From: Acidobacteriota bacterium
GTDB lineage: Bacteria > Acidobacteriota > Terriglobia > Terriglobales > SCQP01
Length of the DNA: 64,000 nucleotides
Assembly: GCA_027314025.1 (NCBI GenBank)
Contig: DAHVCP010000026.1
Coordinates: 62,001 to 126,000 of the forward strand
Reading direction: 5' to 3'
Position 1 is the stretch's first letter; each line of letters opens with the position of its first letter. Made by a program: the position numbers and the translations under genes. A model generated the notes under the pieces. It was not told the origin of the DNA and did not search any database. It worked only from the letters and a program-made list of their open reading frames with translations. This document shows positions 1 through 8,786 of the stretch, piece by piece.

Positions 1-2
1 GC

Positions 3-176
3 GCGGTGCATTTTCGCCAGGGCGCGGCCTACGTCATTCAGGTGCTGCCGGATGGCCGCCACCGCCAGCAGACGGTGCAGTTAGGCGAATTTGACGCCAC
101 CCACATCGTCATTGTCCACGGGCTGAAGGCAGGCGATCGGGTGCTGGTGCTGCCCCCAGGAGGTTCGGCGGCATGA
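3..176 (+). CDS. HlyD-family efflux adaptor, C-terminal end (partial)
   Basis: Reading from position 3 gives an open frame of 57 codons ending in TGA at 174-176; the start lies left of the window. The visible part has the pattern of the membrane-proximal domain of RND/MacA-type periplasmic adaptors, ending in a GLKAGDRVLVLPPGG-like segment much like the C-terminus of the adaptor at 1452-3116. The stop overlaps the ATG of the next gene (ATGA), so the two are probably translationally coupled. Family assignment rests only on this tail and on the two adaptor genes that follow. Confidence 0.7.
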   Translation, partial: AVHFRQGAAYVIQVLPDGRHRQQTVQLGEFDATHIVIVHGLKAGDRVLVLPPGGSAA

Positions 177-1438
177 TCTCCCCGGCGCGCAAGCGCTCCC
201 GTTGGCCGGCCATCGCCGCCGCCACGGCGGCGGTTATGGTTCTGGTTGCCGTGGCCTTGCCCCGTACCGCGCGGGCCGCCAGCCGCAAGGTTCCCACCGC
301 CGTCACCCGCCAGGGCCGGTTTCTGGTCACGGTGACGGCGCACGGCGCCTTGGTGGCGCGCAAGTCGGTCAATTTGGCCGCGCCCCGGGTCCCCGGATTG
401 ACCATCACCTGGCTGGCGCCGCCGGGCAGCCGCGTCAAACCCGGTGACCCTATCGTCCGTTTTGACGCCAGCAGCACCCGGGCCGATTTCAAGGCCAAGC
501 TGGCGGCGCAGGAACAAGCCGCCGCGACCGTGCGCCAAACGGAAGCCCAAGCCAAGATCACCGCCCAAACCGATCAGCTCACCGAGGCCGAAGACCACGC
601 CGCGGTGCAAACCGCCAAGCTGACCGTCATCAAGGATTCCATTCTGGGCCAGATCCAGGGCGACGAGGCCAAAATCGCTCTCCAGACGGCGCGAGAACAG
701 TTGAAGGTCCAGGAGGCGAAAACGCACCTGGATGCCACCTCCAACGCCGCCAAAATCGCTGGCGCCAAGCGCTTGTTGGCGCAGGCCGCCTTCCTTACGG
801 ATCTGGACCGAACCTATCTTTCCCACATGGTGTTGCGGACCCCCAGTGCGGGCATCGTCACGCTGATGATGAATCGCTCCGGGGGCTGGATGAATGAACA
901 GCCATTTCAGGTCGGCGATTCCGTTTGGCCCGGCGCGGTCATCGCCCAAATCCCCGATCTGCACAGCATGGCGATGGAAGGCCAGCTGAAGGAATTGGAT
1001 CGTGGTCGCGTCGCGGTCGGCCAGCCGGTGCGCATTCATGTGGATGCACTGCCGGAACATGCCATCCCGGGCCGGCTGATCGCGCTTTCGCAGCTTACCG
1101 AGGTGGACTTCAGCGGGGGCTGGCCGCCAAAGCGAAACTTCCACGCCTGGGGCGAACCGATCGCCTTCAATCCCGCGCTGCGCCCCGGCATGAATGGCTC
1201 GCTCGATATCGTCGTCAAGGAAATTCCCAACGCCGTCAGCATTCCCGCCCAGGCGCTCTTTACGCTCAACACCCAGCCGGTCGTGTATGTGCAAAGCGGC
1301 AGCGGCTTTCAGCCGCATGTCGTCAAGGTGCTGGCGCGCAATCCCGGCTCGATCGCCGTCAGCGGAATCCCTGCCGGCGTCAGCGTTGCTTTGGTCAACC
1401 CCAATCACCACGCCGCCCATTCCTCCGGCGGCCGCTAG
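173..1438 (+). CDS. HlyD/MacA-family periplasmic adaptor subunit
   Basis: A 421-residue adaptor expected to bridge an inner-membrane transporter and an outer-membrane TolC-type duct. A basic N-terminus and hydrophobic segment (residues about 13-34) would anchor or export it. A first biotinyl-lipoyl half-motif (about 50-100, with the GSRVKPGDPIVRFD core) is followed by an Ala/Gln/Lys-rich coiled-coil hairpin (about 105-200) and a beta-barrel domain with VAVGQPVRIHVD. The ATG overlaps the stop of the preceding adaptor. Residues 355-421 form the membrane-proximal domain. The substrate cannot be told from sequence. Confidence 0.85.
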   Translation: MISPARKRSRWPAIAAATAAVMVLVAVALPRTARAASRKVPTAVTRQGRFLVTVTAHGALVARKSVNLAAPRVPGLTITWLAPPGSRVKPGDPIVRFDASSTRADFKAKLAAQEQAAATVRQTEAQAKITAQTDQLTEAEDHAAVQTAKLTVIKDSILGQIQGDEAKIALQTAREQLKVQEAKTHLDATSNAAKIAGAKRLLAQAAFLTDLDRTYLSHMVLRTPSAGIVTLMMNRSGGWMNEQPFQVGDSVWPGAVIAQIPDLHSMAMEGQLKELDRGRVAVGQPVRIHVDALPEHAIPGRLIALSQLTEVDFSGGWPPKRNFHAWGEPIAFNPALRPGMNGSLDIVVKEIPNAVSIPAQALFTLNTQPVVYVQSGSGFQPHVVKVLARNPGSIAVSGIPAGVSVALVNPNHHAAHSSGGR

Positions 1439-1451
1439 CTAGCTGATCCTG

Positions 1452-3116
1452 ATGGCCGTCCTCGCCCCCCAAACCGCCTTACCCCCGCCGGTGCACCGCC
1501 GCCGCCACTGGCTGCCGCTGGTGGTGAAGGTCGTCGTCCTGCTGGCCGTGCTCGCGGGATTGGCTTGGCTGGCGGAATGGGGCTACAACCAAATCACCAA
1601 TCCCGCCGCTTCCATCATTCCCACCGCGCGGGTGCGGCGCGGCACCGTGACCATGCGGGTGTACGCCGATGGCCCGCTCCAAGGCAGCCGCACCGAGGAA
1701 TTGACCGCTCCCCATGTCGCCGGCGGCCAGTTGAGCATCACGACACTCCTGCCTCCAGGCACTTTGGTCAAGCCCGGCGAAGTCGTCGTCGCTTTCGACA
1801 CCTCCCAGCAGCAATACAACCTGGAGGTGGCCAAGAATAGCCTGGCCATCGCCCAGCAGAACGTCATCGAGGCCAAGGCCAACGCCGCCGCCACCGAACA
1901 GGAAGACCGTTACGCCATCGTCGCCGCCAAGGACAATGTCCGCAAGGCGGCATTGACCGTGCAGCAGGATCCGATCCTGGCCAAAATTGACGCCGAAACC
2001 AATGTGCTAGCGCTCGGTACCGCGAAGGCCACTCTCGCCCAGCTCGAGCACAACTTCGCCAGCCAGCAATCCACTGATCAGGCCACCATCGCGATCCAGC
2101 AAGCCGCCGTCCGCGCCGCCCGCGTGCAGGCGCAGATCGCCCGCCGCAATATCGCCGCCATGACCCTGCGGGCCAAACAGGGCGGCTACATGCAGATCAT
2201 GCCCAACACCATGGAGCGGATGTTTTTCCAGGGCATGCCGCTTCCCGATTGGCAAGTGGGCGACACTCCTCATCCCGGCATGATGATCGCCGAGATCCCT
2301 GATACCCAGCATTGGCAGGTCATGGCCACCATCAATGACCTGGATGTCGGCCACCTTCGTCCCAGCCAGCCCGCTCGTATCCAGTTCGTCGGCCTGCCCG
2401 GCCGAGTCTTTCGCGGGCGCATGCTGTACCTCGGCGGCATGAGCGGTCCTCCCTGGAATCGCCATGTGGATGCGGCTATTCAGCTGCGTGGGAATTCGCC
2501 GCAACTGCACGCCGGCATGACCGCCAAGGTGATTGTCACCACCGCCGTGCTGCACAACGTCCTCTGGGTGCCGGCACAAGCCGTGTTTCATGTGCAAGGC
2601 GGCGGCGGCTTTGCCACCGCCCCCGGTCGGGGCGGTAAGCCCGGCGCGCACGGCCGCTTCCATTTCCCCGGCGCCGCCGGCGGCGGGTTTCATCCCGGCG
2701 GGGGCGCCAAGGCCTTCTCCACCCAGCGCGGGGGATTCAAGCCGGGCGCGGCGGGGGCCAAGTCCTTTTTCGCCAAGCGCGGCGGATTCAAGCCTGGCGC
2801 CGCCGGAGCCGGCGGCACGAACGCCCCCTTCCATGGCCCCATGCAGTTTGGCGCCGGCCGCCGCGGTTTGCCGTTCTCGCCGCAACCACATGCCCCCGGC
2901 AGCGATTACGTCTATCTGAAGACCAGCAATGGCTTCGTCCGCCATAACGTGACGATCCTGCGGGAAAGCGAGAGCAAGGTGGTGCTCTCCGGCCTGCACG
3001 TCGGTGATGTCATCGCACTGGCCAACCCGGAGCAGAATGGCGGTTCCGGCACGGCCAAAAAGAAACCGGCCAGCGCCATGCAAGCCATCAGTGGCGCGCA
3101 CGGAGGCCGCCCGTGA
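1452..3116 (+). CDS. HlyD/MacA-family adaptor with glycine-rich tandem-repeat insert
   Basis: A 554-residue third adaptor in the row. A transmembrane segment (about 22-45) precedes lipoyl-like motifs (GTLVKPGEVVVAFD), a coiled coil (about 120-230) and a beta-barrel domain. The C-terminal part is unusual: residues about 388-485 are a Gly/Ala/Phe/Pro-rich stretch with two adjacent 17-residue repeats sharing RGGFKPGAAGA, after which the normal membrane-proximal domain resumes (GLHVGDVIALANPEQ). The family normally has about 400-450 residues, and the insert accounts for the extra length. It lies 13 nt after the previous gene and ends just before the permease. Confidence 0.85.
   Translation: MAVLAPQTALPPPVHRRRHWLPLVVKVVVLLAVLAGLAWLAEWGYNQITNPAASIIPTARVRRGTVTMRVYADGPLQGSRTEELTAPHVAGGQLSITTLLPPGTLVKPGEVVVAFDTSQQQYNLEVAKNSLAIAQQNVIEAKANAAATEQEDRYAIVAAKDNVRKAALTVQQDPILAKIDAETNVLALGTAKATLAQLEHNFASQQSTDQATIAIQQAAVRAARVQAQIARRNIAAMTLRAKQGGYMQIMPNTMERMFFQGMPLPDWQVGDTPHPGMMIAEIPDTQHWQVMATINDLDVGHLRPSQPARIQFVGLPGRVFRGRMLYLGGMSGPPWNRHVDAAIQLRGNSPQLHAGMTAKVIVTTAVLHNVLWVPAQAVFHVQGGGGFATAPGRGGKPGAHGRFHFPGAAGGGFHPGGGAKAFSTQRGGFKPGAAGAKSFFAKRGGFKPGAAGAGGTNAPFHGPMQFGAGRRGLPFSPQPHAPGSDYVYLKTSNGFVRHNVTILRESESKVVLSGLHVGDVIALANPEQNGGSGTAKKKPASAMQAISGAHGGRP
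2709..2810 (+). repeat. Two tandem 51-nt coding repeats in the adaptor gene
   Basis: Units at 2709-2759 and 2760-2810 are in frame and encode 17-residue copies that both contain RGGFKPGAAGA. They differ mostly by synonymous changes plus a few substitutions near the start (FSTQ versus FFAK), so this is a duplication kept under coding constraint rather than a fresh slippage product. Confidence 0.85.
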
Positions 3117-3273
3117 GCGCGGCGATTCACCTTGCCGGCAGCGCTGGTCGCCATCGCGGGCCGGCCGCGAACGCCGAAAGCCGCGCGCTGCCCCTAGCCG
3201 CTCCCGGCCGCTGTTCCGCTTCCAGCCGGGCTGCGAGGCCGATGGCCGCCCGCCGCCAGAGAGGTTTCCGCCG

Positions 3274-4581
3274 TTGAGTTCCCTGACCGCGTTGCCGCCG
3301 CCTGCCCGTCCGCGCCGCCGTGAGCCCATCTGGCGCCGCTATCTTGCCGATTGGGTGCTGGCCGCCGCCAATCTCCGCTCGCAAAAGACCCGGACCCTGC
3401 TCACCGCCCTGGGCATGATCTTCGGCGTTGGCGCGGTCATCGGCATGCTCGCGATCGGCGCGGGCGCCAAACAGCAGTCCCTGGCGTTCATTGAGCGCCT
3501 CGGGGTGCGCAACCTCCTGATCCAATCCATCCCCGCCACCAGCCAGCAGGCGATGCAGCAGCGCCGACAGATATCCCCTGGCCTGACCCTGCGCGACGTA
3601 CGCATCATTGAGGCGAACGTCGTCGGCATCCAAGCGCTTTCGCCCCGCCGCGATCTGACCCCCGCCGCCACCCTGCCGCAGGCCACGGGGCAAGTTCCCA
3701 CGCTGTACGGTGTTCTGCCCTCCTATCAGAAAATTCACGATCTGGTGCCGCGCGAGGGACGCTTCTTCGATGCTCTGGATAACGCCGCCAGCGCTCCCGT
3801 CTGCGTGCTCGGCGAGTCCGCCAAGGTCAGCCTGCTGGGCTACGGCCGGGCGGTCGGGAAATACATCAAGATTGACAGCACCTGGCTGCGCGTCATCGGC
3901 GTGCTCGGCCAGGAATTGTCCGCTTCCGCCGCCGGCGGCGCGGGCTCCTCGGCTCCCGGCGTGAACAATGTCGTCTACATTCCCCTGAATACCTTCGACT
4001 ATCGCTTTTACGACCAAAGCATGCAGTTGAAGGATCAGTTGGATGGCGTGGATATCCGCTTGCAGCCCGGCGTCAGCAGCGTCGAGACCGCCAAGGTCGT
4101 CAACGCCATCCTGACCTCGACCCACCATGGGGAGCACGACTATCATGTGCTGGTGCCCGCCGACCTGCTGGCGCAGGAGCAGCAAACCCAGCGCATCTTC
4201 ACTTTCGTCATGGTGGCCATCGCCGGCATTTCCTTGCTGGTCGGCGGCATCGGCATCATGAACATCGTCTTGGCCACGGTGCTGGAACGGACGCGCGAGA
4301 TCGGCGTCCGCCGCGCCATTGGCGCCCGCCGCGGCGATATCATGCGGCAGTTCCTCACCGAGTCGGTGCTGATTTCGCTCTCCGGCGGTATTTTGGGTAT
4401 TGTTTTCGGTTATCTGTTGTCCTGGACCATTGCCAAGGCGGCGGCCTGGACCACCATCGTCACTACCGGCTCCATCGTGGTGGCCTTCGGCGTTTCCGTG
4501 GCGGTCGGCGTGATTTTTGGCATTTATCCCGCTCGCAAGGCTTCACGGATTGACCCCATCGAAGCCCTGCGCTACGAATAG
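3274..4581 (+). CDS. MacB-type ABC transporter permease (no ATPase domain)
   Basis: The conserved part matches the FtsX-like permease half of MacB: a first transmembrane helix (LLTALGMIFGVGAVIGML), a large periplasmic domain, then three C-terminal helices with the LERTREIGVRRAIGARR loop and the terminal PARKASRIDPIEALRYE. I chose TTG at 3274 because AGAGAGG lies about 9 nt upstream and the protein then has the family's usual length (435 residues). The open frame runs further upstream, but that part overlaps the adaptor gene and has low-complexity Arg/Pro composition. No ATP-binding domain is fused or present in the window; a partner ATPase may lie to the left. Confidence 0.85.
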   Translation: MSSLTALPPPARPRRREPIWRRYLADWVLAAANLRSQKTRTLLTALGMIFGVGAVIGMLAIGAGAKQQSLAFIERLGVRNLLIQSIPATSQQAMQQRRQISPGLTLRDVRIIEANVVGIQALSPRRDLTPAATLPQATGQVPTLYGVLPSYQKIHDLVPREGRFFDALDNAASAPVCVLGESAKVSLLGYGRAVGKYIKIDSTWLRVIGVLGQELSASAAGGAGSSAPGVNNVVYIPLNTFDYRFYDQSMQLKDQLDGVDIRLQPGVSSVETAKVVNAILTSTHHGEHDYHVLVPADLLAQEQQTQRIFTFVMVAIAGISLLVGGIGIMNIVLATVLERTREIGVRRAIGARRGDIMRQFLTESVLISLSGGILGIVFGYLLSWTIAKAAAWTTIVTTGSIVVAFGVSVAVGVIFGIYPARKASRIDPIEALRYE

Positions 4582-4625
4582 CTGTTCGGCCGGCCGCCCG
4601 CGGCGGCCCAGAGTCTTTTCTCGAT

Positions 4626-6251
4626 ATGCGACACCGAGTCTTCGGCAGCCTGCTGATCCTTTCGTCGGCCCTCTTTTGCCTGGCCCCAGCGGCCCAGTGC
4701 CAATGGGTCCATCACTTTCATGCGCCCGCTCCGCGCATTCAGCCGGTCCAGAGTCTGAAGTCTTACATCTCCGGTGGCAAGCTGCGCCTCCGTCTCGAAG
4801 CATTTCTCCGCCTGGCCTTGTTGAACGACACCAATATCCACATTGACAAGCTGAGCATGTATTCCGCCGAAGCCGGCATCCTCAGCGCCCGTTCGCCATT
4901 CGATCCCACCTTCACCATGGGGTTCGGCGCCACCCGCGATGTCACGCCCCAGTCCTCTCAAATCAGTGGCGCCCAAACCCTGAGCAATCTCTCGCAGAAC
5001 GGCAATATCGGCTACAGCCAAGCTCTGTCCACTGGCCAGGATTTCACCGTCGGCTTTAGCTCCAATCGCCAGTCCACCAACAACGCTTTCAGCTTTTTGA
5101 ATCCGAGCATTGCCACCGGCCTCAACTTCAGCGTCACGATGCCGCTGCTGGAAAACCGCGGCAACATCCAATACCGCACGCCTCTGGAACAGGCCCAGAT
5201 CGGTTACATGGTCACCACCGACCAGACCGACGCCACCGTCGCCAACGAACTCGTTACTGATGCCGATCAATACTGGGCCACCGTTCTCGCTCGCGATGAA
5301 ATCACGGTGCAGGAGCAGGCCCTAGCCCTGGCCGAGAAATCCTACCAGCACGATGCCCTGGCGCTAAAATTGGGAGCCTTGGCGCCCGGCTCGATCTACC
5401 AGGACGAATCCCAAGTCGCCGCCGACAAAGTAAGCCTGGTGCAGGCCCAATCCCGCTACCAGCAGCAACTGGTCCTGTTGCGCCGCATCATCGGCGCCGA
5501 CCTAAACCCGGTGACGCGCAGCATGCCGGTGGAATTGGAGGAGGACCCCGCCGAGCTGCCCGTGACGCCGCCGCCGATGCCGGTCAGCCAGGCCATCGCC
5601 CTCGCCCTGCGCCGCCGCCCGGAATTGATTGCCCTGCACCGCCAGGCGGTCTCCGACCAAATGGGCGTGCAGATGGCCCATAACGCCCTCCTGCCCCAGC
5701 TCAACCTCACCGGTTCGTACGGCGCTTCCGGACTGGGCGGCGATCAGATCCCGGTCACCAGCAGCCTGGGGACCTCCGGCCAGTTCGTTCCCGGCGGCCT
5801 GATGAATTCGTTCCGCCAGTTGTTCGGTTTCAGCTATCCCACCTACGGCTTTAATCTTCAGTTCACGCTGCCCATCGGCAACAGCTCCAATGAAGCCCGC
5901 CTCACCAACGACTTGGTTTCGGTCGCCCATGACCGCTACGGCATTCGCCTGGAGCGGCAGCAAATTATCCAAGACGTGCGCCTGGCCGATACCCAATTGA
6001 GCATGGCCGTCAAGCAGGTCAACTCCGCCAAGATCGCCCTCTCGCTTTCAAAGAAGAACGTCGCCGCGCAGCAACAAGCCTACCTGCTCGGCACCACGAC
6101 GATCTTCGAGCTGTTGCAAGCCCAGCTGCAGATGGCGCAGGCCCAAGACAGCCTGCTCAGCTCCTACATTTCCTACCAGGAATACAAGATCGCCTACCAG
6201 CGCGCCAACTGGACCCTCCTCAGCCACCTCCACCTGGCCATCTCTCACTAG
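4626..6251 (+). CDS. TolC-family outer membrane efflux protein
   Basis: A 541-residue protein with a clear signal peptide (residues 1-25, basic start and hydrophobic LLILSSALFCLAPAA core). Two outer-membrane-efflux repeats follow, each with long amphipathic alternating Ala/Gln/Leu helices (about 190-290 and 420-520) and beta-strand stretches rich in Ser/Thr/Gly/Asn. It is the last gene of the efflux operon, 44 nt after the permease, and would supply the trans-outer-membrane channel for the adaptors upstream. The next gene converges with it. Confidence 0.87.
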   Translation: MRHRVFGSLLILSSALFCLAPAAQCQWVHHFHAPAPRIQPVQSLKSYISGGKLRLRLEAFLRLALLNDTNIHIDKLSMYSAEAGILSARSPFDPTFTMGFGATRDVTPQSSQISGAQTLSNLSQNGNIGYSQALSTGQDFTVGFSSNRQSTNNAFSFLNPSIATGLNFSVTMPLLENRGNIQYRTPLEQAQIGYMVTTDQTDATVANELVTDADQYWATVLARDEITVQEQALALAEKSYQHDALALKLGALAPGSIYQDESQVAADKVSLVQAQSRYQQQLVLLRRIIGADLNPVTRSMPVELEEDPAELPVTPPPMPVSQAIALALRRRPELIALHRQAVSDQMGVQMAHNALLPQLNLTGSYGASGLGGDQIPVTSSLGTSGQFVPGGLMNSFRQLFGFSYPTYGFNLQFTLPIGNSSNEARLTNDLVSVAHDRYGIRLERQQIIQDVRLADTQLSMAVKQVNSAKIALSLSKKNVAAQQQAYLLGTTTIFELLQAQLQMAQAQDSLLSSYISYQEYKIAYQRANWTLLSHLHLAISH

Positions 6252-6270
6252 GCGGCGGCCGGCCGGCGCT

Positions 6271-7134
6271 TCACCTCCCGCGCCGCGCCTCCAGGCCGCT
6301 GAGCGCCCACAGCAAACCAAACCCGACCACCAGCGCCAGCGCCGCCACCGGCAGCGCCGCGCCCAGGCCGTAGGTGGCGAAGCGGTCATACAGCAAAATG
6401 GAGATCACGCGCGGGTTGTAGGCCAGGATGATCAGCGCTCCAAACTCGCTGACCGCGCGGGCGAACATCATCACCGCCCCGCTCACGATCGGTCCCCGCG
6501 CGAGCGGCAAGCTGACGCGCCAAAACACCGCTCCCGGCCGCCGTCCCAGCGTCCGCGCCAACTGTTCGTGCCGCGGATCCACCGCCAGGAACCCGTCACG
6601 GCAAGCATGGATCAGATAGGGGCAGGCCACGAACACCATCGCCGCGGTAATGCCCGCCGCCGTGCCCACCAGATGGAGCCGCACCACCGCCAGCGCCCGT
6701 CCCGCCAATGTCTCCCGCGCGAAGACGAGCAATAGCGCGATGCCGACCACCGGATGGGGGATCACTAGCGGCAAGTCCAGGAACGCCCGCAGCGCCCGCT
6801 GTCCCCAAAACCGCCGCCGCGCCAATAGGTATCCCAGGGGCGTGGCCAGCAGCAGTCCCATCCCCGTCGCCGCCGCGGCGGTCAGCAGCGTGATCAGCAA
6901 CGACCGTTGCACCGCCGGCGCCAGCAAAGCCCCGGCCAATCCTGGCGCTCCCGCCCACAGCAGGCGCAGCACCGGAAAGGCCAAATACAGCACCAGAATC
7001 GCCGCCGGCAGAACCATCCAGCGCAGCGGCAATCCCGCCGTGGACGCGGTCCGCCGCGCCGGCCAGGCGGGGGCCTCGATTGCGGGCGCTGGTCCCGGCG
7101 TGCTTACCGGCATCGGGGCCATTGCCGCAGCCAT
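6271..7134 (-). CDS. Molybdate/tungstate ABC transporter permease
   Basis: A 287-residue inner-membrane permease with about six hydrophobic segments and the binding-protein-dependent-transport loop (DPRHEQLARTLGRRPGAVFW, the EAA-type ATPase contact). The stretch ARAVSEFGALIILAYNPR is typical of ModB/WtpB-type permeases for molybdate, tungstate or sulfate. The N-terminal 35 residues are Pro/Ala-rich. Its start lies inside the 3' end of the binding-protein gene (31-nt overlap), so coupling is likely. No ATPase gene follows within the window. Molybdate versus tungstate cannot be separated from sequence. Confidence 0.8.
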   Translation of the reverse strand: MAAAMAPMPVSTPGPAPAIEAPAWPARRTASTAGLPLRWMVLPAAILVLYLAFPVLRLLWAGAPGLAGALLAPAVQRSLLITLLTAAAATGMGLLLATPLGYLLARRRFWGQRALRAFLDLPLVIPHPVVGIALLLVFARETLAGRALAVVRLHLVGTAAGITAAMVFVACPYLIHACRDGFLAVDPRHEQLARTLGRRPGAVFWRVSLPLARGPIVSGAVMMFARAVSEFGALIILAYNPRVISILLYDRFATYGLGAALPVAALALVVGFGLLWALSGLEARRGR

Positions 7135-8285
7135 CGCCGCACGCCCTGCGGCGCGCGTGCCAAAGCCCCACCCCAGCAGGGCGGGTGCAATGCGGTTTGG
7201 TCGCTTGCCGCCAGCACCGCCTGTCCCGCGGGCGAAGCCAGCCGCCGTAGGAAGGCCAGCGCTCCGGGGATGTTCCGCGCGGTCGCGGGAATGGTGATGG
7301 CATAGCGGATCGGCCGTCCCCGCTGCCGCACCGTCTCTCCCGGCGCCTTCCCCGCCACCCGCACGCTAGCCCGCGCGTATGCCGCCGCATCTTGCGCCGA
7401 GCCCAAATTGACCGCCGCCGGCAGCGGCACGTATTCCAAGCCGTGCTGCCGCGCCACCGACCGGTATTCCCAGGCGTAATCTATCTCCCCGGCTTCCAGC
7501 AGCGCCAGCAATGCCACCGACTGCGGCCGCTCTACCCCGCCGGGCGCCGTCCGCAGCCGCCGGTATAACCCGGGCTGGTGGTCGAGCCGCTCCGTCAGCT
7601 TCCACGCCAGCAAAGCGTTATAGCCCTCCGGATCGAGATTGGGATCGGCGTAGCCGAATCGCACCCCCGGCCGCAGCAAGATCTGGGGCCAGTTTTCCGG
7701 GTTGATCTGCCCGGCATACTGCGACCGCGGCGTATACGCCAGCACCAGTTGGTTGCCGGCGAACTCCAGCCACCAGCCGATTCGCCGCGGATGCGCCGCG
7801 AACAATCCAGCGTCCGCCACCGCCAGCAGATCGAACCGGGCGTGCAGGCTGAGCAGCTTGCGCAACAGAAATCGGCTGCCCGCGCTTTGCTGCCGGAACC
7901 GCCATCCCGGCAGCTTCCCCGCCAGCCGGTCAAACGGCACGGTCAGCGTCGCCGCCCGTCCCACCACGACCGTCTTCCCTCTCGCCCCGCGCGGCGCAGC
8001 CGCCCCGAGCAACCTCGGCGCCGCCGTCTTGGGCGGAACCCCGGAGGCCGCGCGAGCCGGCCGCGGACCCAGGAGCGCCAAACCACAGGCCGCAACGGCA
8101 GCGGCGGCTACACGGGCATGTCCCGCCCAACCGCGGCCGCCAAAACCAAGGCCGCGCGACGGGGAACTCGAACCGGTCCTCCGGGGTGGTGGCGGCGCCG
8201 GCGCCGCCGTTCCAAACCGCCCTGACGAACGGCCTGGACCCCGGCGCAACCATTCCCCGCGGCGCCTATCGCACCGCCCGTTCAT
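7104..8285 (-). CDS. Extracellular molybdate/tungstate-binding protein (WtpA/ModA-like)
   Basis: A periplasmic solute-binding protein for the adjacent permease. After a hydrophobic export segment (about residues 57-79, ending ARA) the mature part has the WtpA-like FGYADPNLDPEGYNALL stretch, in which the family contacts the oxyanion, and AGEIDYAWEYRSVA, a second family landmark. The ATG at 8285 overlaps the upstream stop (ATGA). It leaves about 55 Arg/Gly/Pro-rich residues before the signal peptide, which is odd, and I see no later start codon that would shorten it. Confidence 0.78.
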   Translation of the reverse strand: MNGRCDRRRGEWLRRGPGRSSGRFGTAAPAPPPPRRTGSSSPSRGLGFGGRGWAGHARVAAAAVAACGLALLGPRPARAASGVPPKTAAPRLLGAAAPRGARGKTVVVGRAATLTVPFDRLAGKLPGWRFRQQSAGSRFLLRKLLSLHARFDLLAVADAGLFAAHPRRIGWWLEFAGNQLVLAYTPRSQYAGQINPENWPQILLRPGVRFGYADPNLDPEGYNALLAWKLTERLDHQPGLYRRLRTAPGGVERPQSVALLALLEAGEIDYAWEYRSVARQHGLEYVPLPAAVNLGSAQDAAAYARASVRVAGKAPGETVRQRGRPIRYAITIPATARNIPGALAFLRRLASPAGQAVLAASDQTALHPPCWGGALARAPQGVRRWLRQWPRCR

Positions 8286-8665
8286 CGCATCACCATCACT
8301 TCCGTCGCTTTAATCAGCGCCGTTGCCGTCATGCCTTCGGTCAGCCCCAGCGCCTCCACGGCCTCGGTGGTAATCACCGCCTGAATTTGCTGGTCCCCGA
8401 TCGCCAGGGTTACCGCCGCCAGCAGCCCATCGCGCCGAATGCCGGTGATCACGCCCCGCAGTTGGTTGCGCCCGCTCACCTGCAACCGCATGCCCGCCGT
8501 CTGGCCTCGTTCCGCGCCCCAGCGCTCCAGCTCCGCCGGCGCAATGCGGTAATGGCCTCCGGGCGTTTTCACCGCCCGCAACTGGCCCCGATAAATCCAT
8601 TGCTTGACCGCCGGATAGGACACCCCCAACTGAGCTGCCGCCTGCCGTGGCGTCAACAGGTTCAT
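8282..8665 (-). CDS. HTH-TOBE regulator, probable oxyanion-responsive repressor
   Basis: A 127-residue protein with two parts. Residues 1-50 are an excisionase/MerR-type helix-turn-helix (TPRQAAAQLGVSYPAVKQWI, then a GGHYRI wing). Residues about 58-127 are a Mop/TOBE domain (SGRNQLRGVITGI... AVITTEAVEALGL... ALIKATEVM), which binds molybdate or tungstate in ModE, ModC and Mop proteins. This is a compact alternative to ModE. It is the first gene of the transport operon and is divergent from dnaK. The intergenic region carries repeated TATGCGT half-sites that could be its operator. Confidence 0.82.
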   Translation of the reverse strand: MNLLTPRQAAAQLGVSYPAVKQWIYRGQLRAVKTPGGHYRIAPAELERWGAERGQTAGMRLQVSGRNQLRGVITGIRRDGLLAAVTLAIGDQQIQAVITTEAVEALGLTEGMTATALIKATEVMVMR

Positions 8666-8676
8666 GATGGCTAGTT

Positions 8677-8693
8677 TATGCGTCTATATGCGT
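8677..8693. promoter_or_regulatory. Direct repeat TATGCGT, candidate operator
   Basis: TATGCGT occurs at 8677-8683 and again at 8687-8693, exactly 10 bp (one helical turn) apart, 12-28 bp upstream of the HTH-TOBE gene start. A third copy in the opposite orientation (ACGCATA) lies at 8788-8794, inside the dnaK promoter. The position suits autorepression of the transport operon. Assignment to this regulator is inference. Confidence 0.45.
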
Positions 8694-8765
8694 TTGTACA
8701 TCACAAAAACGCTGGAATCGCCTACAGGTCTGGATCAGAATTGATAGATACTCGCTCATATTTTC

Positions 8766-8786
8766 CTTGACAAAGTAACGCTCAAT
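8766..8786. promoter_or_regulatory. HAIR-like HspR operator
   Basis: CTTGACA-N7-GCTCAAT at 8766-8786 matches the HspR inverted repeat CTTGAGT-N7-ACTCAAG at five of seven positions in each arm with the exact 7-nt spacing. It overlaps the -35 box of the dnaK promoter, where a bound repressor would block polymerase. hspR is the third gene of the operon, as expected for feedback control. Confidence 0.6.

Noticed and set aside
38-1420. Long minus-strand open frames opposite the efflux adaptors
   Set aside because: They mirror the plus-strand adaptor genes in a high-GC genome, have His/Arg/Gly-rich composition and no family motifs.
3004-3273. N-terminal extension of the MacB-type permease
   Set aside because: It overlaps the adaptor gene, has low-complexity composition, and a good TTG start with a ribosome-binding site lies at 3274.
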